A stretch of DNA of 64,000 nt from NCBI RefSeq assembly GCF_002868715.1, contig NZ_PKLZ01000008.1:310001-374000 (forward strand), read 5' to 3'. The DNA comes from Kineobactrum sediminis. GTDB taxonomy: Bacteria > Pseudomonadota > Gammaproteobacteria > Pseudomonadales > Halieaceae. Positions 46,105-53,925 of this stretch are shown in pieces. A program made the position numbers and the translations under genes. Position 1 is the first letter of the stretch. The number at the start of each line of letters is the position of its first letter. The notes under the pieces are model-generated. The model had not been told where the DNA came from and ran no database searches. It worked only from the letters and a program-made list of their open reading frames with translations.

Positions 46105-47379
46105 ATGAACTCTGCAGCCAACACCAATGCGCCTTACGCCGCCAGGACAAGCAACCGCTCACCGGAAAACGGGCTTGTCTTCTGGGGGGTTGTTGCCTCC
46201 CCCTACCAACTGAAGATGCAGGCGCTGGCCGACTCTGGAGGAGTTCCATGGCAGCGCTGGCCTGATCAGGCGGGTTTTCTTAATGCCCTGAAAACACCTG
46301 TGCGACTGGCGAGGTCGCGCCGTACGCAAACTATCGGCCGCTTTCCCCAGCGGATACCCGGCCTCGATGAATACCCGGCAGTACCCTATTATTCCCTGGA
46401 TGGAGAGACGTTTCATTACGATTCCACCGGTCTCGCCCTGCACCTTGACCACCTGAAAGCCTGCCCGCAACCCCTGCTACCTGAGCACCCGGCACTGCGT
46501 TTCGTTTGTCGCCTGATTGATGAGGCCTACGATGAATTCGGGCTTTACATGGTCCATCACAATCGCTGGGTAACGTCCGCCGCCACCAACATCATGGGGG
46601 AAACCACCAGCAGGGAAATGCGCAAACTACTGCCACCGGGAAGTCGCCGGCGATTTGGCCGCAAGTTGGCGGAACGCCAGGTCAGGCGCTGTTGCTATCT
46701 GTTCAGCGCGGCGCCGGAGGGGTTTTCTGCTGGTGTCGACAAAAACCTGACCGTACAGGCCAGGCCCGGATTCCCCGCCACCCATGAACTGCTCGACAAT
46801 GCCTGGCGACGCTATCTTGCGGCTATGGAACAGGTGCTGCGTGAACAACCTTTTCTGTTGGGTGACCGCTTCACCCTGGCTGACGCCAGCGCCTATGGCC
46901 AGCTGGGCATGAACCTGAGTGATGGCCGCGCGGCTGAACTGCTGGAGCAACTGGCACCGCGTACCTTTGCCTGGCTAGGCATGATCCGCAACGGGGAGCA
47001 CGTCAATAGTACCGGCAATCTCTACCTGAGCCCGCATTTAGAAGCGCTACTGGACATTATCGCCGGGACATTCATACCGCTGATGCAACAGAACGAAGCT
47101 GCTTATTGCAGCGCTTTAACGCACGGGCAAACGCTGTTCAATGAAGCGGCATTTGACCGTGGAGAAGCACTGTATGATGGCACCTTGATGGATCGGCCTT
47201 TTCGGGCAGTGGTGAAAACATTCCAGGTGATAGTGTGGCGGGAGTTATGCCTGCACTGGGAGGGATTGGCAGCCAGTGATCGCGAACAGCTAAAGTCTGT
47301 GCTGCCAGTACTGGTGAATTCAGCTTTCACCCTGCAAGGGGCAGATAGAACTGCTCATACCAGCGCCTCAATTTATTGA
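46105..47379 (+). CDS. Glutathione S-transferase-like protein, oversized
   Basis: A 424-residue protein, about twice the length of ordinary GSTs. A thioredoxin-like start (GLVFWGVVASPYQLKMQALADSGGVPWQ near 23-50; SPY where CPF/SPF sits in GSTs) leads to the PAVPYYSLDGETFHYDSTGLALHLD segment near 90-114 (cis-Pro and glutathione gamma-glutamyl site). A GST_C-type helical domain with FLLGDRFTLADASAYGQLGMNL near 250-271 follows, then about 130 extra residues. No strong ribosome site precedes the ATG. Its last 53 bp overlap the 3' end of the converging KshA-type gene. It probably conjugates or isomerises a compound of the local catabolic pathway. Confidence 0.8.
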   Translation: MNSAANTNAPYAARTSNRSPENGLVFWGVVASPYQLKMQALADSGGVPWQRWPDQAGFLNALKTPVRLARSRRTQTIGRFPQRIPGLDEYPAVPYYSLDGETFHYDSTGLALHLDHLKACPQPLLPEHPALRFVCRLIDEAYDEFGLYMVHHNRWVTSAATNIMGETTSREMRKLLPPGSRRRFGRKLAERQVRRCCYLFSAAPEGFSAGVDKNLTVQARPGFPATHELLDNAWRRYLAAMEQVLREQPFLLGDRFTLADASAYGQLGMNLSDGRAAELLEQLAPRTFAWLGMIRNGEHVNSTGNLYLSPHLEALLDIIAGTFIPLMQQNEAAYCSALTHGQTLFNEAAFDRGEALYDGTLMDRPFRAVVKTFQVIVWRELCLHWEGLAASDREQLKSVLPVLVNSAFTLQGADRTAHTSASIY

Positions 47380-48370
47380 TCGGCCCGTCCCCGTCGCAGA
47401 GAATGGGGTCAGCCCGGAAGACCTTGTCTTTCCAGATTTCCACATCCTGGCCAAACGCGGCATGGGCGGTCTGCGCATAGAGTTCAACAAACTCGGCAGG
47501 CAGGGGCTCATCGGTAAGACTGTTTAAAATCACCGCGCTGCACAGGTCCACTTCCTCGTCGTTCACCGGCGTATGATAATTCACCCACCAACTGCTGAAG
47601 CTCATGAGTTCGCTGCGTACCTCGGTGTAGTAATACATGATCGCCGGGCCGTGATAGGTCGCATCACCCCAGGCATCCGAGCGCTGCTCAACTGCCTGCT
47701 GGCTCATGGCTTGCAAATCAAAGGGCAGGTCTGGCGGAATCACCATTTGCGCATTCGCCGAGCGATCAACGGTGGAAAGCTGGGTCACGGTGCGTTCGCC
47801 AAAACGATTTTCAAAGGCCCGGACCTCGCCACCATGGACGTGGGGGAAATGGGCAATATCGACTATGTTTTCAATAACGTCACAGGGTTGAGCGCGAATC
47901 CGGGAGCGGTGAAAGTGCCAGTCACCCCAACTATCGGGCCCCCATGCGCTGATGTCGGGCAAGTAGTCCTCCGGAGGGTTATCGTCCGGGTCATACCACA
48001 GTGAGATAAAACCGTTTTTTTCCAGCAATGGCCAGCCCCGCAGTGCCCGCCTGGCTTTATCCGGTATCTTGCCGGCGTAGGGGATTGACACGCATTCGCC
48101 ATCTCCGGCGAAAGTCCAGCCATGGAATGGACAGGCGATGGTATCGCCAATCAGGCGACCACCATCACTGGCAAGGTGAGCACCCAGGTGAGGGCAATGG
48201 GCATCGACAACCGCCGCCGCACCGGACTCGCCCCGAAAGAGCACCAGATCCCGGTTGAAATAATGTAAGCGCTGGACCTCGCCTACGGCAAGCTCCCGGG
48301 AAAAGCGCACAATATGCCAGCCCCGGGCGAAATGCCCGGGCTCGAGAAACGCGTAACGGTAATCACTCAT
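47327..48370 (-). CDS. KshA-type Rieske oxygenase (3-ketosteroid 9alpha-hydroxylase-like)
   Basis: Terminal oxygenase component of 347 residues. The Rieske [2Fe-2S] site is Cys59-x-His61 (CPHLGAHL) and Cys80-x2-His83 (CPFHGW). The mononuclear iron site is ENIVDIAHFPHVHG (His174, His179). The N-terminal run GWHIVRFSRELAVGEV and the block CVSIPYAGKIP...RGWPLLEKNGFISLWYD closely follow KshA, which hydroxylates C9 of 3-ketosteroids and so opens ring B together with KstD. The start is ATG 48370 with GGAG 8 nt upstream; it overlaps the end of the KstD-type gene by 8 bp. A reductase partner (KshB) is not nearby. Confidence 0.87.
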   Translation of the reverse strand: MSDYRYAFLEPGHFARGWHIVRFSRELAVGEVQRLHYFNRDLVLFRGESGAAAVVDAHCPHLGAHLASDGGRLIGDTIACPFHGWTFAGDGECVSIPYAGKIPDKARRALRGWPLLEKNGFISLWYDPDDNPPEDYLPDISAWGPDSWGDWHFHRSRIRAQPCDVIENIVDIAHFPHVHGGEVRAFENRFGERTVTQLSTVDRSANAQMVIPPDLPFDLQAMSQQAVEQRSDAWGDATYHGPAIMYYYTEVRSELMSFSSWWVNYHTPVNDEEVDLCSAVILNSLTDEPLPAEFVELYAQTAHAAFGQDVEIWKDKVFRADPILCDGDGPINKLRRWYEQFYLPLAG

Positions 48371-50072
48371 TGGATACTCCATCGTGGCCGAAGGCATGGC
48401 GTGCGGCGATATAGGCAAAGGTCATTGCCGAACCAATCGTGGCGCCGGCACCGGGATAGGTATCGCCCATGACCGCAGCACTGGTATTGCCCGCCGCATA
48501 CAGTCCGGTAATTTCTTTTCCCGACTCGTGCAATACGCGACCGAATTCATCACACAACAATCCGCCCTTGGTGTCGAGATCACCCGCCTCACAGCGCATG
48601 GCGTAGTAGGGGCCGGTTTCCAGAGGCCCCAGGCATGGATTGGGCTGGATTTTGGGATCCGCGTAGTAGCGGTCGTGCTCACTGTCACCGCGACCGAAAT
48701 CGGGATCTTTACCCACACGGGCATTGGCGTTAAAGCGGTTGATGGTGGCCTCCAGCGCGACCGCATCAATACCCAGTGCTTCCGCCAGCGCGGGCAGGGT
48801 GTCAGCGCGGGTCAACAGGCCGGAGCTGAACAACTCCTCGGGCAGGCTCGCATCTGACGTAAACTTGCCGGGCTTGATATGGCCCACCGGATAGTTCTGT
48901 CGGTAGGTGGCATCAAACAGCAGATAACAGGGTATTGCGCCCTCCCCTCGCAGCTCACTCGCGTACTGGTCCTTGACCACATCCTCATAAGGCTGGGCTT
49001 CGTTGGTAAAACGCAGCCCCTGCCGGTTGATCAGCACTGAACCGGGATACGCCTTGCCGGCGATCAGGGCAAGCACGCGGCCGTCAGGCATCCGATATGT
49101 AGGAGACCACCAGGCGCTGCCCATAAAATCGAGGTCCGCGCCGAGAGAAAGGCCCAGGGTAATGCCATCGCCCGTGGCACCGGTAGCGGCCGCAGTCCAT
49201 TCGGCGCCGATAGGTGCCTGTTGGTACTGCTGGCGCATCGCCGTGTTTTTCGAAAAACCACCCGTGGCCAACAATACACCCTTGCGCGCCGTAATCCGGC
49301 AAGGGATGCCGTCGCGCTCAACAATGGCGCCCGTCACACGGTCCCCCTCCACCAGCAACTCACGGATGGGCGTATTCAGCCACAGGGGAATATCGCGATC
49401 CAGCAGGGAGCGCCGCAGTCGGGCGACCAGCGCCGGGCCGAGCGTTGCACGCTGGTCCGTTTTTCCCCGCAACCGCGATGGCAAATCCAGCCAGTAGCGT
49501 AGCAATAACCGGAATCCCAACCAGTAAGCAGCCGCGTTCATGTCACCCAGACAACGTCCTTCAGGTACTGTGACATTGAATTTCAACAGTCCGTGAAAAT
49601 CGTCACGAATGAAGTCTGCTTCGTCACCAAGCCGGCGCAGGGAGAAAAAGCCGGGGTCCATCGAGCGGCCACCGGACTTATAGCCGTCGACCTCCTCGTA
49701 GTAGTCCATATAAGTGGGCAGGGGGCTGTAGTCGACGTGGCTGTGGGCCATCATGAAAGCCAGCATTTCCGACGCACGCTGCGCATAGGCGCGCAATCGC
49801 GGTTCACTGACCGACTCGCCGATCAGGCCCTTCAGGTATTGCCACCCTTCTTCCGCACTGTCGCCGATACCGAATTCCGCCTGTCGATGATTTCCCGGAA
49901 TCCAGATAACGCCACCAGACTTGCAGGTGGTACCGCCATAGCGTGGTTCCTTCTCCACCACCAGTACTGCTCCCCCCAATTGGTGCGCGACCACGGCGCC
50001 TGTCATACCCGCGGCACCACTGCCGGCGACCAGCCAGTCGACTTCATATTCTGTCTGCAAGCGTACTCCCAT
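48363..50072 (-). CDS. KstD-type FAD-dependent 3-ketosteroid dehydrogenase
   Basis: A 569-residue flavoprotein of the succinate dehydrogenase/KstD superfamily. The Rossmann FAD motif is LVAGSGAAGMTGA near 14-26, followed by VVEKEPRYGGTTCKSGGVIWIPGN near 38-61 (the GGTT...SGG...W(I/V)PGN pattern of 3-ketosteroid dehydrogenases). Near the C-terminus GLYAAGNTSAAVMGDTYPGAGATIG closes the FAD site. It would desaturate ring A of a 3-ketosteroid (delta-1 or delta-4(5)) or a related cyclic ketone. It is the first gene of a two-gene unit with the overlapping KshA-type oxygenase, which supports a steroid role. Confidence 0.88.
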   Translation of the reverse strand: MGVRLQTEYEVDWLVAGSGAAGMTGAVVAHQLGGAVLVVEKEPRYGGTTCKSGGVIWIPGNHRQAEFGIGDSAEEGWQYLKGLIGESVSEPRLRAYAQRASEMLAFMMAHSHVDYSPLPTYMDYYEEVDGYKSGGRSMDPGFFSLRRLGDEADFIRDDFHGLLKFNVTVPEGRCLGDMNAAAYWLGFRLLLRYWLDLPSRLRGKTDQRATLGPALVARLRRSLLDRDIPLWLNTPIRELLVEGDRVTGAIVERDGIPCRITARKGVLLATGGFSKNTAMRQQYQQAPIGAEWTAAATGATGDGITLGLSLGADLDFMGSAWWSPTYRMPDGRVLALIAGKAYPGSVLINRQGLRFTNEAQPYEDVVKDQYASELRGEGAIPCYLLFDATYRQNYPVGHIKPGKFTSDASLPEELFSSGLLTRADTLPALAEALGIDAVALEATINRFNANARVGKDPDFGRGDSEHDRYYADPKIQPNPCLGPLETGPYYAMRCEAGDLDTKGGLLCDEFGRVLHESGKEITGLYAAGNTSAAVMGDTYPGAGATIGSAMTFAYIAARHAFGHDGVSNE

Positions 50073-50134
50073 CTGTTATTGGTCTAAAAACGGAGGCTTC
50101 AGCATAGAGCGGATCACGGCCAAGCTGGAACCCG

Positions 50135-50158
50135 GGTATGGTCAAATACAGGTATGGT
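50135..50158. promoter_or_regulatory. Paired direct repeats upstream of the KstD-type gene
   Basis: Two identical 8-mers GGTATGGT (50135-50142 and 50151-50158) with an 8-bp spacer lie in the 175-bp divergent region between the KstD-type gene and the phosphoribosyltransferase gene. The 16-bp repeat period is about one and a half helical turns. They may be a regulator site; no regulator gene is adjacent. Confidence 0.35.
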
Positions 50159-50247
50159 ATGAATGTCTGAACAGCCCGGCATCAACCTGCCGATCCTCTG
50201 CTACGCTATTAACTGTGAATACAGGAAGGCTAACAGGAGATTCAAAC

Positions 50248-50895
50248 ATGACCACGCCCTTCCGCGATCGCATCAGTGCAGGTCGCCAGCTCGCCCAGGC
50301 GCTGGAAAAGTATCGGGAACGCGAACGCATTGTTGTATTGGCGCTGCCACGTGGCGGGGTTTCGGTGGCCGCGGAAGTGGCACGAAGCCTCAACGCCGAA
50401 CTGGATCTGATGATTGTTCGCAAACTCGGCCTGCCCGGCCAGGAAGAACTGGCCATGGGTGCCATTGCCATTGGCGGCACACGGATTCTGAACAAAAGTG
50501 TCATTGATTCAGCGAGGGTGAACGAAGCCAGCCTGGAAACGGTTACCGAGCGGGAAAGCAGGGAACTGGAGCGCCGCCAGCGCGCCTACCGAGGGGAGCG
50601 ACCCTGGCCCGACCTACAGGGCGCCACGGTTATTCTGGTGGATGATGGCATTGCTACCGGCGCTACCATGCGCGCTGCGCTGGGGGCTGTGAAACAGGAG
50701 GGGGCCCGGGAGGTTGTCGTGGCAGTTCCGGTGGCGCCGGCTGAGGAGGTCACGGCCCTGCAGGACGCTGCGGATGAGGTGATTTGCCTGCAAACACCGC
50801 CGCAATTTGGTGCCATCGGTCGATGGTACCGGGATTTTTCGCAGGTATCCGACGACGAGGTTCGCGACCAGCTCAAGGAGTTCTGGTCGGCCTGA
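50248..50895 (+). CDS. Phosphoribosyltransferase-family protein
   Basis: A 215-residue type I PRTase-fold protein. The PRPP-binding loop is ILVDDGIATGATM (129-141), and the N-terminal LALPRGGVSVAAEVA near 31-45 supplies the pyrophosphate loop. The long charged helix (ERESRELERRQRAYRGERPW) is typical of the group often annotated 'phosphoribosyltransferase' with no known base substrate. The start is ATG 50248 with AGGAG 9 nt upstream. It ends 10 bp before the converging azlD gene. Confidence 0.88.
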   Translation: MTTPFRDRISAGRQLAQALEKYRERERIVVLALPRGGVSVAAEVARSLNAELDLMIVRKLGLPGQEELAMGAIAIGGTRILNKSVIDSARVNEASLETVTERESRELERRQRAYRGERPWPDLQGATVILVDDGIATGATMRAALGAVKQEGAREVVVAVPVAPAEEVTALQDAADEVICLQTPPQFGAIGRWYRDFSQVSDDEVRDQLKEFWSA

Positions 50896-50905
50896 TCACC
50901 GGCGT

Positions 50906-51211
50906 TCAGACCAGCCGCACCAGAGCCGCGACCAGGATCCCGCTGGCGATCGCCGGCATCGGACGCTTGAACCCCAGCATCATTGCTCCGGTAGCCAGTA
51001 ATGCCAGACGTGCACCCGGGTCGCCTTCAACGGCAATCGGCACCAGTACCGCGATCAACACCGAGCCCGCCATGGCATTAATGAACCCTTCCACTCGCGG
51101 ACCCAGGGGAATGAATGTCATCATCAGCACGCCGCCAAAGCGGGTCACGAGGGTCACCAGCGCCATTAGCGCAATCAACAACAGCGCGCCGTGATCTGCA
51201 ATTGCGATCAT
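50906..51211 (-). CDS. azlD: AzlD-family small exporter subunit
   Basis: A 101-residue membrane protein with about four helices (GALLLIALMALVTLVTRFGGVLMM, residues 8-31, and the ALLATGAMMLGFKRPMPAIASGILVAALV tail), matching AzlD, the small partner of AzlC in branched-chain amino acid or azaleucine export. Its ATG overlaps the azlC stop (ATGA), so the two are translated together. Confidence 0.9.
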   Translation of the reverse strand: MIAIADHGALLLIALMALVTLVTRFGGVLMMTFIPLGPRVEGFINAMAGSVLIAVLVPIAVEGDPGARLALLATGAMMLGFKRPMPAIASGILVAALVRLV

Positions 51212-51915
51212 GACTGTCGCTCCACCCAGAATGCACCCACCAGGCCACCGGCTGCAGCGCCGACAATTACATGACTGTTTTCGGGCAACCAGCGGTACGC
51301 CGCATAGGCGGCAAGGCCACCCACGACCCAGGCAGCGATGGTGCGCAAATTCTTGCGCCCGGCCAGCGCCATACTCAGCATGAAACAGCCGAGCACCATA
51401 TCAAGGCCGAAAGCCGCGGGGTTGGTAATTCCACTGCCGAAGGCCATCCCGACCAGGGTACCCACCAGCCAGGTCAACCAGAGCGCAAAACCTCCCCCAA
51501 CCAGCACCCCGGCATTGACGCGACCCTGATTGAAGTCGTTCAACGTCATTGCCCAGTTCGCGTCCGACAGTAATATCAAGCTGCCGTAGCGTTTGCCAAC
51601 CGGCATCTGGCCAAGCCAGGGATAAAGCGTTGCGCCCATCAGCAGCATACGGGCATTAATCGCAAAGGTAGTGGCCAGCAATGGCAACACCGGCACCTGG
51701 GCGCCCCACATTTCCAGCGCCGCAAACTGGGCGGTACCCGCAAATACCGTCGCACTCATTAACACGATTTCAGTGGTGCTGAGCCCTGTCTGCACTGCCG
51801 CCAGACCGAAGGCAAGGCCAAAGGCGGCGACAAACAGGGACAGTGGCAGCAGGCGCCAGAAGCCCTGACGCACCCCCGCGAAAGTCAGTGATGGCACCAC
51901 ATAGCGCTTACTCAT
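51208..51915 (-). CDS. azlC: AzlC-family branched-chain amino acid exporter subunit
   Basis: A 235-residue inner-membrane protein with about five to six helices. Family features are FRQGFW-type start (FAGVRQGFWRLLPLSLFVAAFGLAFG near 13-38), GTAQFAALEMWGAQVPVLPLLATTFAINARMLLMGATL near 60-98 (the conserved GxAQF...NxRxxLMG pattern), and LSDANWAMTL near 116. Together with AzlD it exports branched-chain amino acids. No Lrp-type regulator gene is adjacent. The 238-bp region upstream (51916-52153) is shared with the divergent RNA methyltransferase gene. Confidence 0.92.
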   Translation of the reverse strand: MSKRYVVPSLTFAGVRQGFWRLLPLSLFVAAFGLAFGLAAVQTGLSTTEIVLMSATVFAGTAQFAALEMWGAQVPVLPLLATTFAINARMLLMGATLYPWLGQMPVGKRYGSLILLSDANWAMTLNDFNQGRVNAGVLVGGGFALWLTWLVGTLVGMAFGSGITNPAAFGLDMVLGCFMLSMALAGRKNLRTIAAWVVGGLAAYAAYRWLPENSHVIVGAAAGGLVGAFWVERQS

Positions 51916-52071
51916 GGCCAGCCGGCTCCAGATCAGCCGAAAAGTGCCTGGACCGCGTCGGAGGGCACAACCTGCGTTCGCGTGTGTTCGGTTTGACTTT
52001 AATCTGGAGTGTAACCATCGTGAGCAAAAACCTTGACAGAGAAATGGTGTGGGCTGAAAGCGGGCCGCGCG

Positions 52072-52099
52072 TTGACTCCGCCACTTGCGGCCTTATTAT
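52072..52099 (+). promoter_or_regulatory. Predicted promoter of the RNA methyltransferase gene
   Basis: TTGACT (52072-52077) and TATTAT (52094-52099) at 16-bp spacing, a good sigma-70 match. The rest of the 238-bp gene-free stretch 51916-52153 shows no other clear element. Confidence 0.5.
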
Positions 52100-52137
52100 A
52101 CGCACACCCCGGCGATCATGTCGGATCAGGAGTCACT

Positions 52138-52170
52138 ATGAACATGGTACATAATGCCCTCAGTCAATGA
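52138..52170 (+). CDS. Possible 10-codon leader ORF overlapping the methyltransferase start
   Basis: ATG at 52138 with AGGAG 5 nt upstream (52128-52132) opens MNMVHNALSQ, ending at TGA 52168-52170. The methyltransferase ATG (52154) lies inside this frame, 21 nt from the same AGGAG and without a site of its own. The short frame could be a leader that feeds ribosomes to the gene by re-initiation. It is too short to support by sequence alone. Confidence 0.3.
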   Translation: MNMVHNALSQ

Positions 52171-53296
52171 ACGCTTCACGGCAACGGTCAGGGATGTCAG
52201 TACCGATGGTCGCGGTATCATTGAACATCCACAGGGGCAGGTATTCTTCGCAGCGGGAGTATGGCCGGGGGAAACCGGGCTATTTGTCATTACCGGCTTC
52301 AGGCAGCGTTTCGGCTTTGCCCGCCTGCTGGAATTACTTGAACCATCTGCCGACCGGGTCGTTCCGGGCTGCCCGCACCATGGAATTGGTGCCACGGACT
52401 GCGGTGGTTGCCCCTGGCAGTTCATGGCTTACCCGGCACAACTGACAGCCAAGGAACAGCGCGTACATACAGCGATGACCCGGCTCGGGGTGGTGGAACA
52501 GGTCGCTCCCATCCTGGCTGCAGAAGACATCTGGCACTATCGCAACAGAGCCCAACTGAAGACCGACGGCAAACAGATCGGCTATGTCGCCGCGGGCTCC
52601 AACACCCTGGCGCCGGTGAATGAGTGCCCGATCCTGACCGGGAAAAACCGCGCAACAATGCAGGCATTACTGGCCACCTTGCCCAACCCGCGCTTCAAGC
52701 CAGCACGAAAACAGCAGTGGACGACCCTGGATATTGATGAGGATGTAACCGCTGACGCGATAGTCCCTGATCGGCGGCGACCGTTCCGCCAGGGTAATAC
52801 TGCCCAGAATGAAAAAATGAAAGAGTGGCTGGCCTCCCGGATCGCCACTCTGGATCCCACCCGCCCGGTGCTGGAACTGTTTGCCGGCTCCGGTAATTTC
52901 ACCGAAGTTCTGGCGGCGGCAGGTTTTACCCAGATTCTCGCCATAGACAGTGCCGAAGATGGCGTAAAGGCGCTGGCTGCGCGCAGGCTGCCCGGAGTGG
53001 AAGCCTGGTTATGCAACCTGTTTGCCGAGGACGCCTACGAGCGCGTGCGCCAGAAAAACAAAGGGGCCAGTATCCTGGTGCTGGACCCTCCGCGGGACGG
53101 GCTGAAAAACGCGGCCCACTTGCTCACCAGAAAACATCTGTTCCGGGATGTATTCTATATTTCCTGCGACCTTGCAACATTCGCCCGGGATCTCGATATA
53201 TTCCTTAAAAATGGCTTCAAGGTTGTCGAAATACAACCGCTCGACCAATTCCCGCATACACCACATATTGAGCTGCTGGCCTGGCTCACCCGCTAG
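52154..53296 (+). CDS. 23S rRNA/tRNA uracil-C5 methyltransferase (TrmA/RlmCD family)
   Basis: SAM-dependent m5U methyltransferase of 380 residues. A TRAM-like N-terminal domain (FTATVRDVSTDGRGIIEH near 8-25) is followed by a 4Fe-4S site with Cys73, Cys83, Cys86 (CPHHGIGATDCGGCPWQF) and Cys158 (NECPI). The SAM-binding motif is LELFAGSGNFTEVL near 236-249, then VLDPPRDGLKN near 311-321, and the catalytic Cys338 in YISCDLATFARD. The Fe-S cluster places it with RlmC/RlmD rather than TrmA; which rRNA position it modifies cannot be told. The start at 52154 fits the family start but lacks an ideally spaced ribosome site. Confidence 0.92.
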   Translation: MPSVNERFTATVRDVSTDGRGIIEHPQGQVFFAAGVWPGETGLFVITGFRQRFGFARLLELLEPSADRVVPGCPHHGIGATDCGGCPWQFMAYPAQLTAKEQRVHTAMTRLGVVEQVAPILAAEDIWHYRNRAQLKTDGKQIGYVAAGSNTLAPVNECPILTGKNRATMQALLATLPNPRFKPARKQQWTTLDIDEDVTADAIVPDRRRPFRQGNTAQNEKMKEWLASRIATLDPTRPVLELFAGSGNFTEVLAAAGFTQILAIDSAEDGVKALAARRLPGVEAWLCNLFAEDAYERVRQKNKGASILVLDPPRDGLKNAAHLLTRKHLFRDVFYISCDLATFARDLDIFLKNGFKVVEIQPLDQFPHTPHIELLAWLTR

Positions 53297-53335
53297 GCAA
53301 TACTGCCCCATACCCCCTGACAGGAGCCTGCCGCC

Positions 53336-53563
53336 ATGAGAAACGTCGAAGTGACACGAGTACCCGTCGAACTCTACAAGATTCTGAAATTCGAAGGCCT
53401 CGCCGCCAGCGGCGCGGAAGCCAAAAACGCCATAGCTGACGGACAAGTCAGCGTCAACGGCGTCATTGAGACACAAAAACGTAAAAAAATTGTCGCCGGC
53501 GACACCATCACCTTTGCCGGCGAAAATCTGCGTATTGTTTTCCCGGGAACAAGCCCAACATGA
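53336..53563 (+). CDS. S4-domain RNA-binding protein (YbcJ-like)
   Basis: A 75-residue protein consisting of one S4 domain: VELYKILKFEGLAASGAEAKNAIADGQVSVNG (about 11-42), then VIETQKRKKIVAGDTITFAGENLRIVF. It resembles E. coli YbcJ, a small RNA-binding protein probably linked to ribosome or RNA metabolism. GGAG lies upstream of the ATG. It follows the RNA methyltransferase by 39 bp on the same strand, so the two may be co-transcribed. Confidence 0.88.
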   Translation: MRNVEVTRVPVELYKILKFEGLAASGAEAKNAIADGQVSVNGVIETQKRKKIVAGDTITFAGENLRIVFPGTSPT

Positions 53564-53587
53564 AAAACCGCTTTGGGCCGACACCCT

Positions 53588-53908
53588 TTAAACGAGGTAG
53601 AGGGTAACCTCGGAAAAACTCATATGCGGCTTTACATTGGTATAGTTAGGCACATCGGCACTAACTTCAGCGCCACCCCCGGCCAGGGCTTCCTGTAACT
53701 TGTCCTTTGACTCAAACAGCAGGTCTATGGCCACCCAGTTAAGGTCTCCGGCACCGGGTTTTTTACCGCCATGACTGCGCATCACCGCACCTACGTAACC
53801 ATGATCGGCAAAGAGATGCACGCACAGGGGCACATGATGGTCCCGGAAGTAATCGTAATCAAACGTGCTGTTATCCGTTTTCGGGTATTCGACAGTCATG
53901 CAATACAT
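53588..53908 (-). CDS. EthD-family protein at the end of the paa operon
   Basis: A 106-residue ferredoxin-fold (dimeric alpha-beta barrel) protein of the EthD type: MYCMTVEYPK at the first strand, FDYDYFRDHHVPLCVHLFADHG near 16-37 (the YFRxxHxPL signature) and the C-terminal strand SFSEVTLYLV. EthD proteins accompany several oxygenase systems, but their biochemical role is unclear. AGGAG precedes the ATG at 53908, and the gene lies 17 bp after paaE, so it is the last gene of the paaZ-to-paaE transcript. It is not a standard paa gene. Confidence 0.85.
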   Translation of the reverse strand: MYCMTVEYPKTDNSTFDYDYFRDHHVPLCVHLFADHGYVGAVMRSHGGKKPGAGDLNWVAIDLLFESKDKLQEALAGGGAEVSADVPNYTNVKPHMSFSEVTLYLV

Positions 53909-53925
53909 TGTGATGCTCCTGTCAT

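Noticed and set aside
51843..52154. 103-codon frame across the azlC-methyltransferase divergent region
   Set aside because: It runs antisense into azlC and through the predicted promoter, and has no ribosome site or domain.
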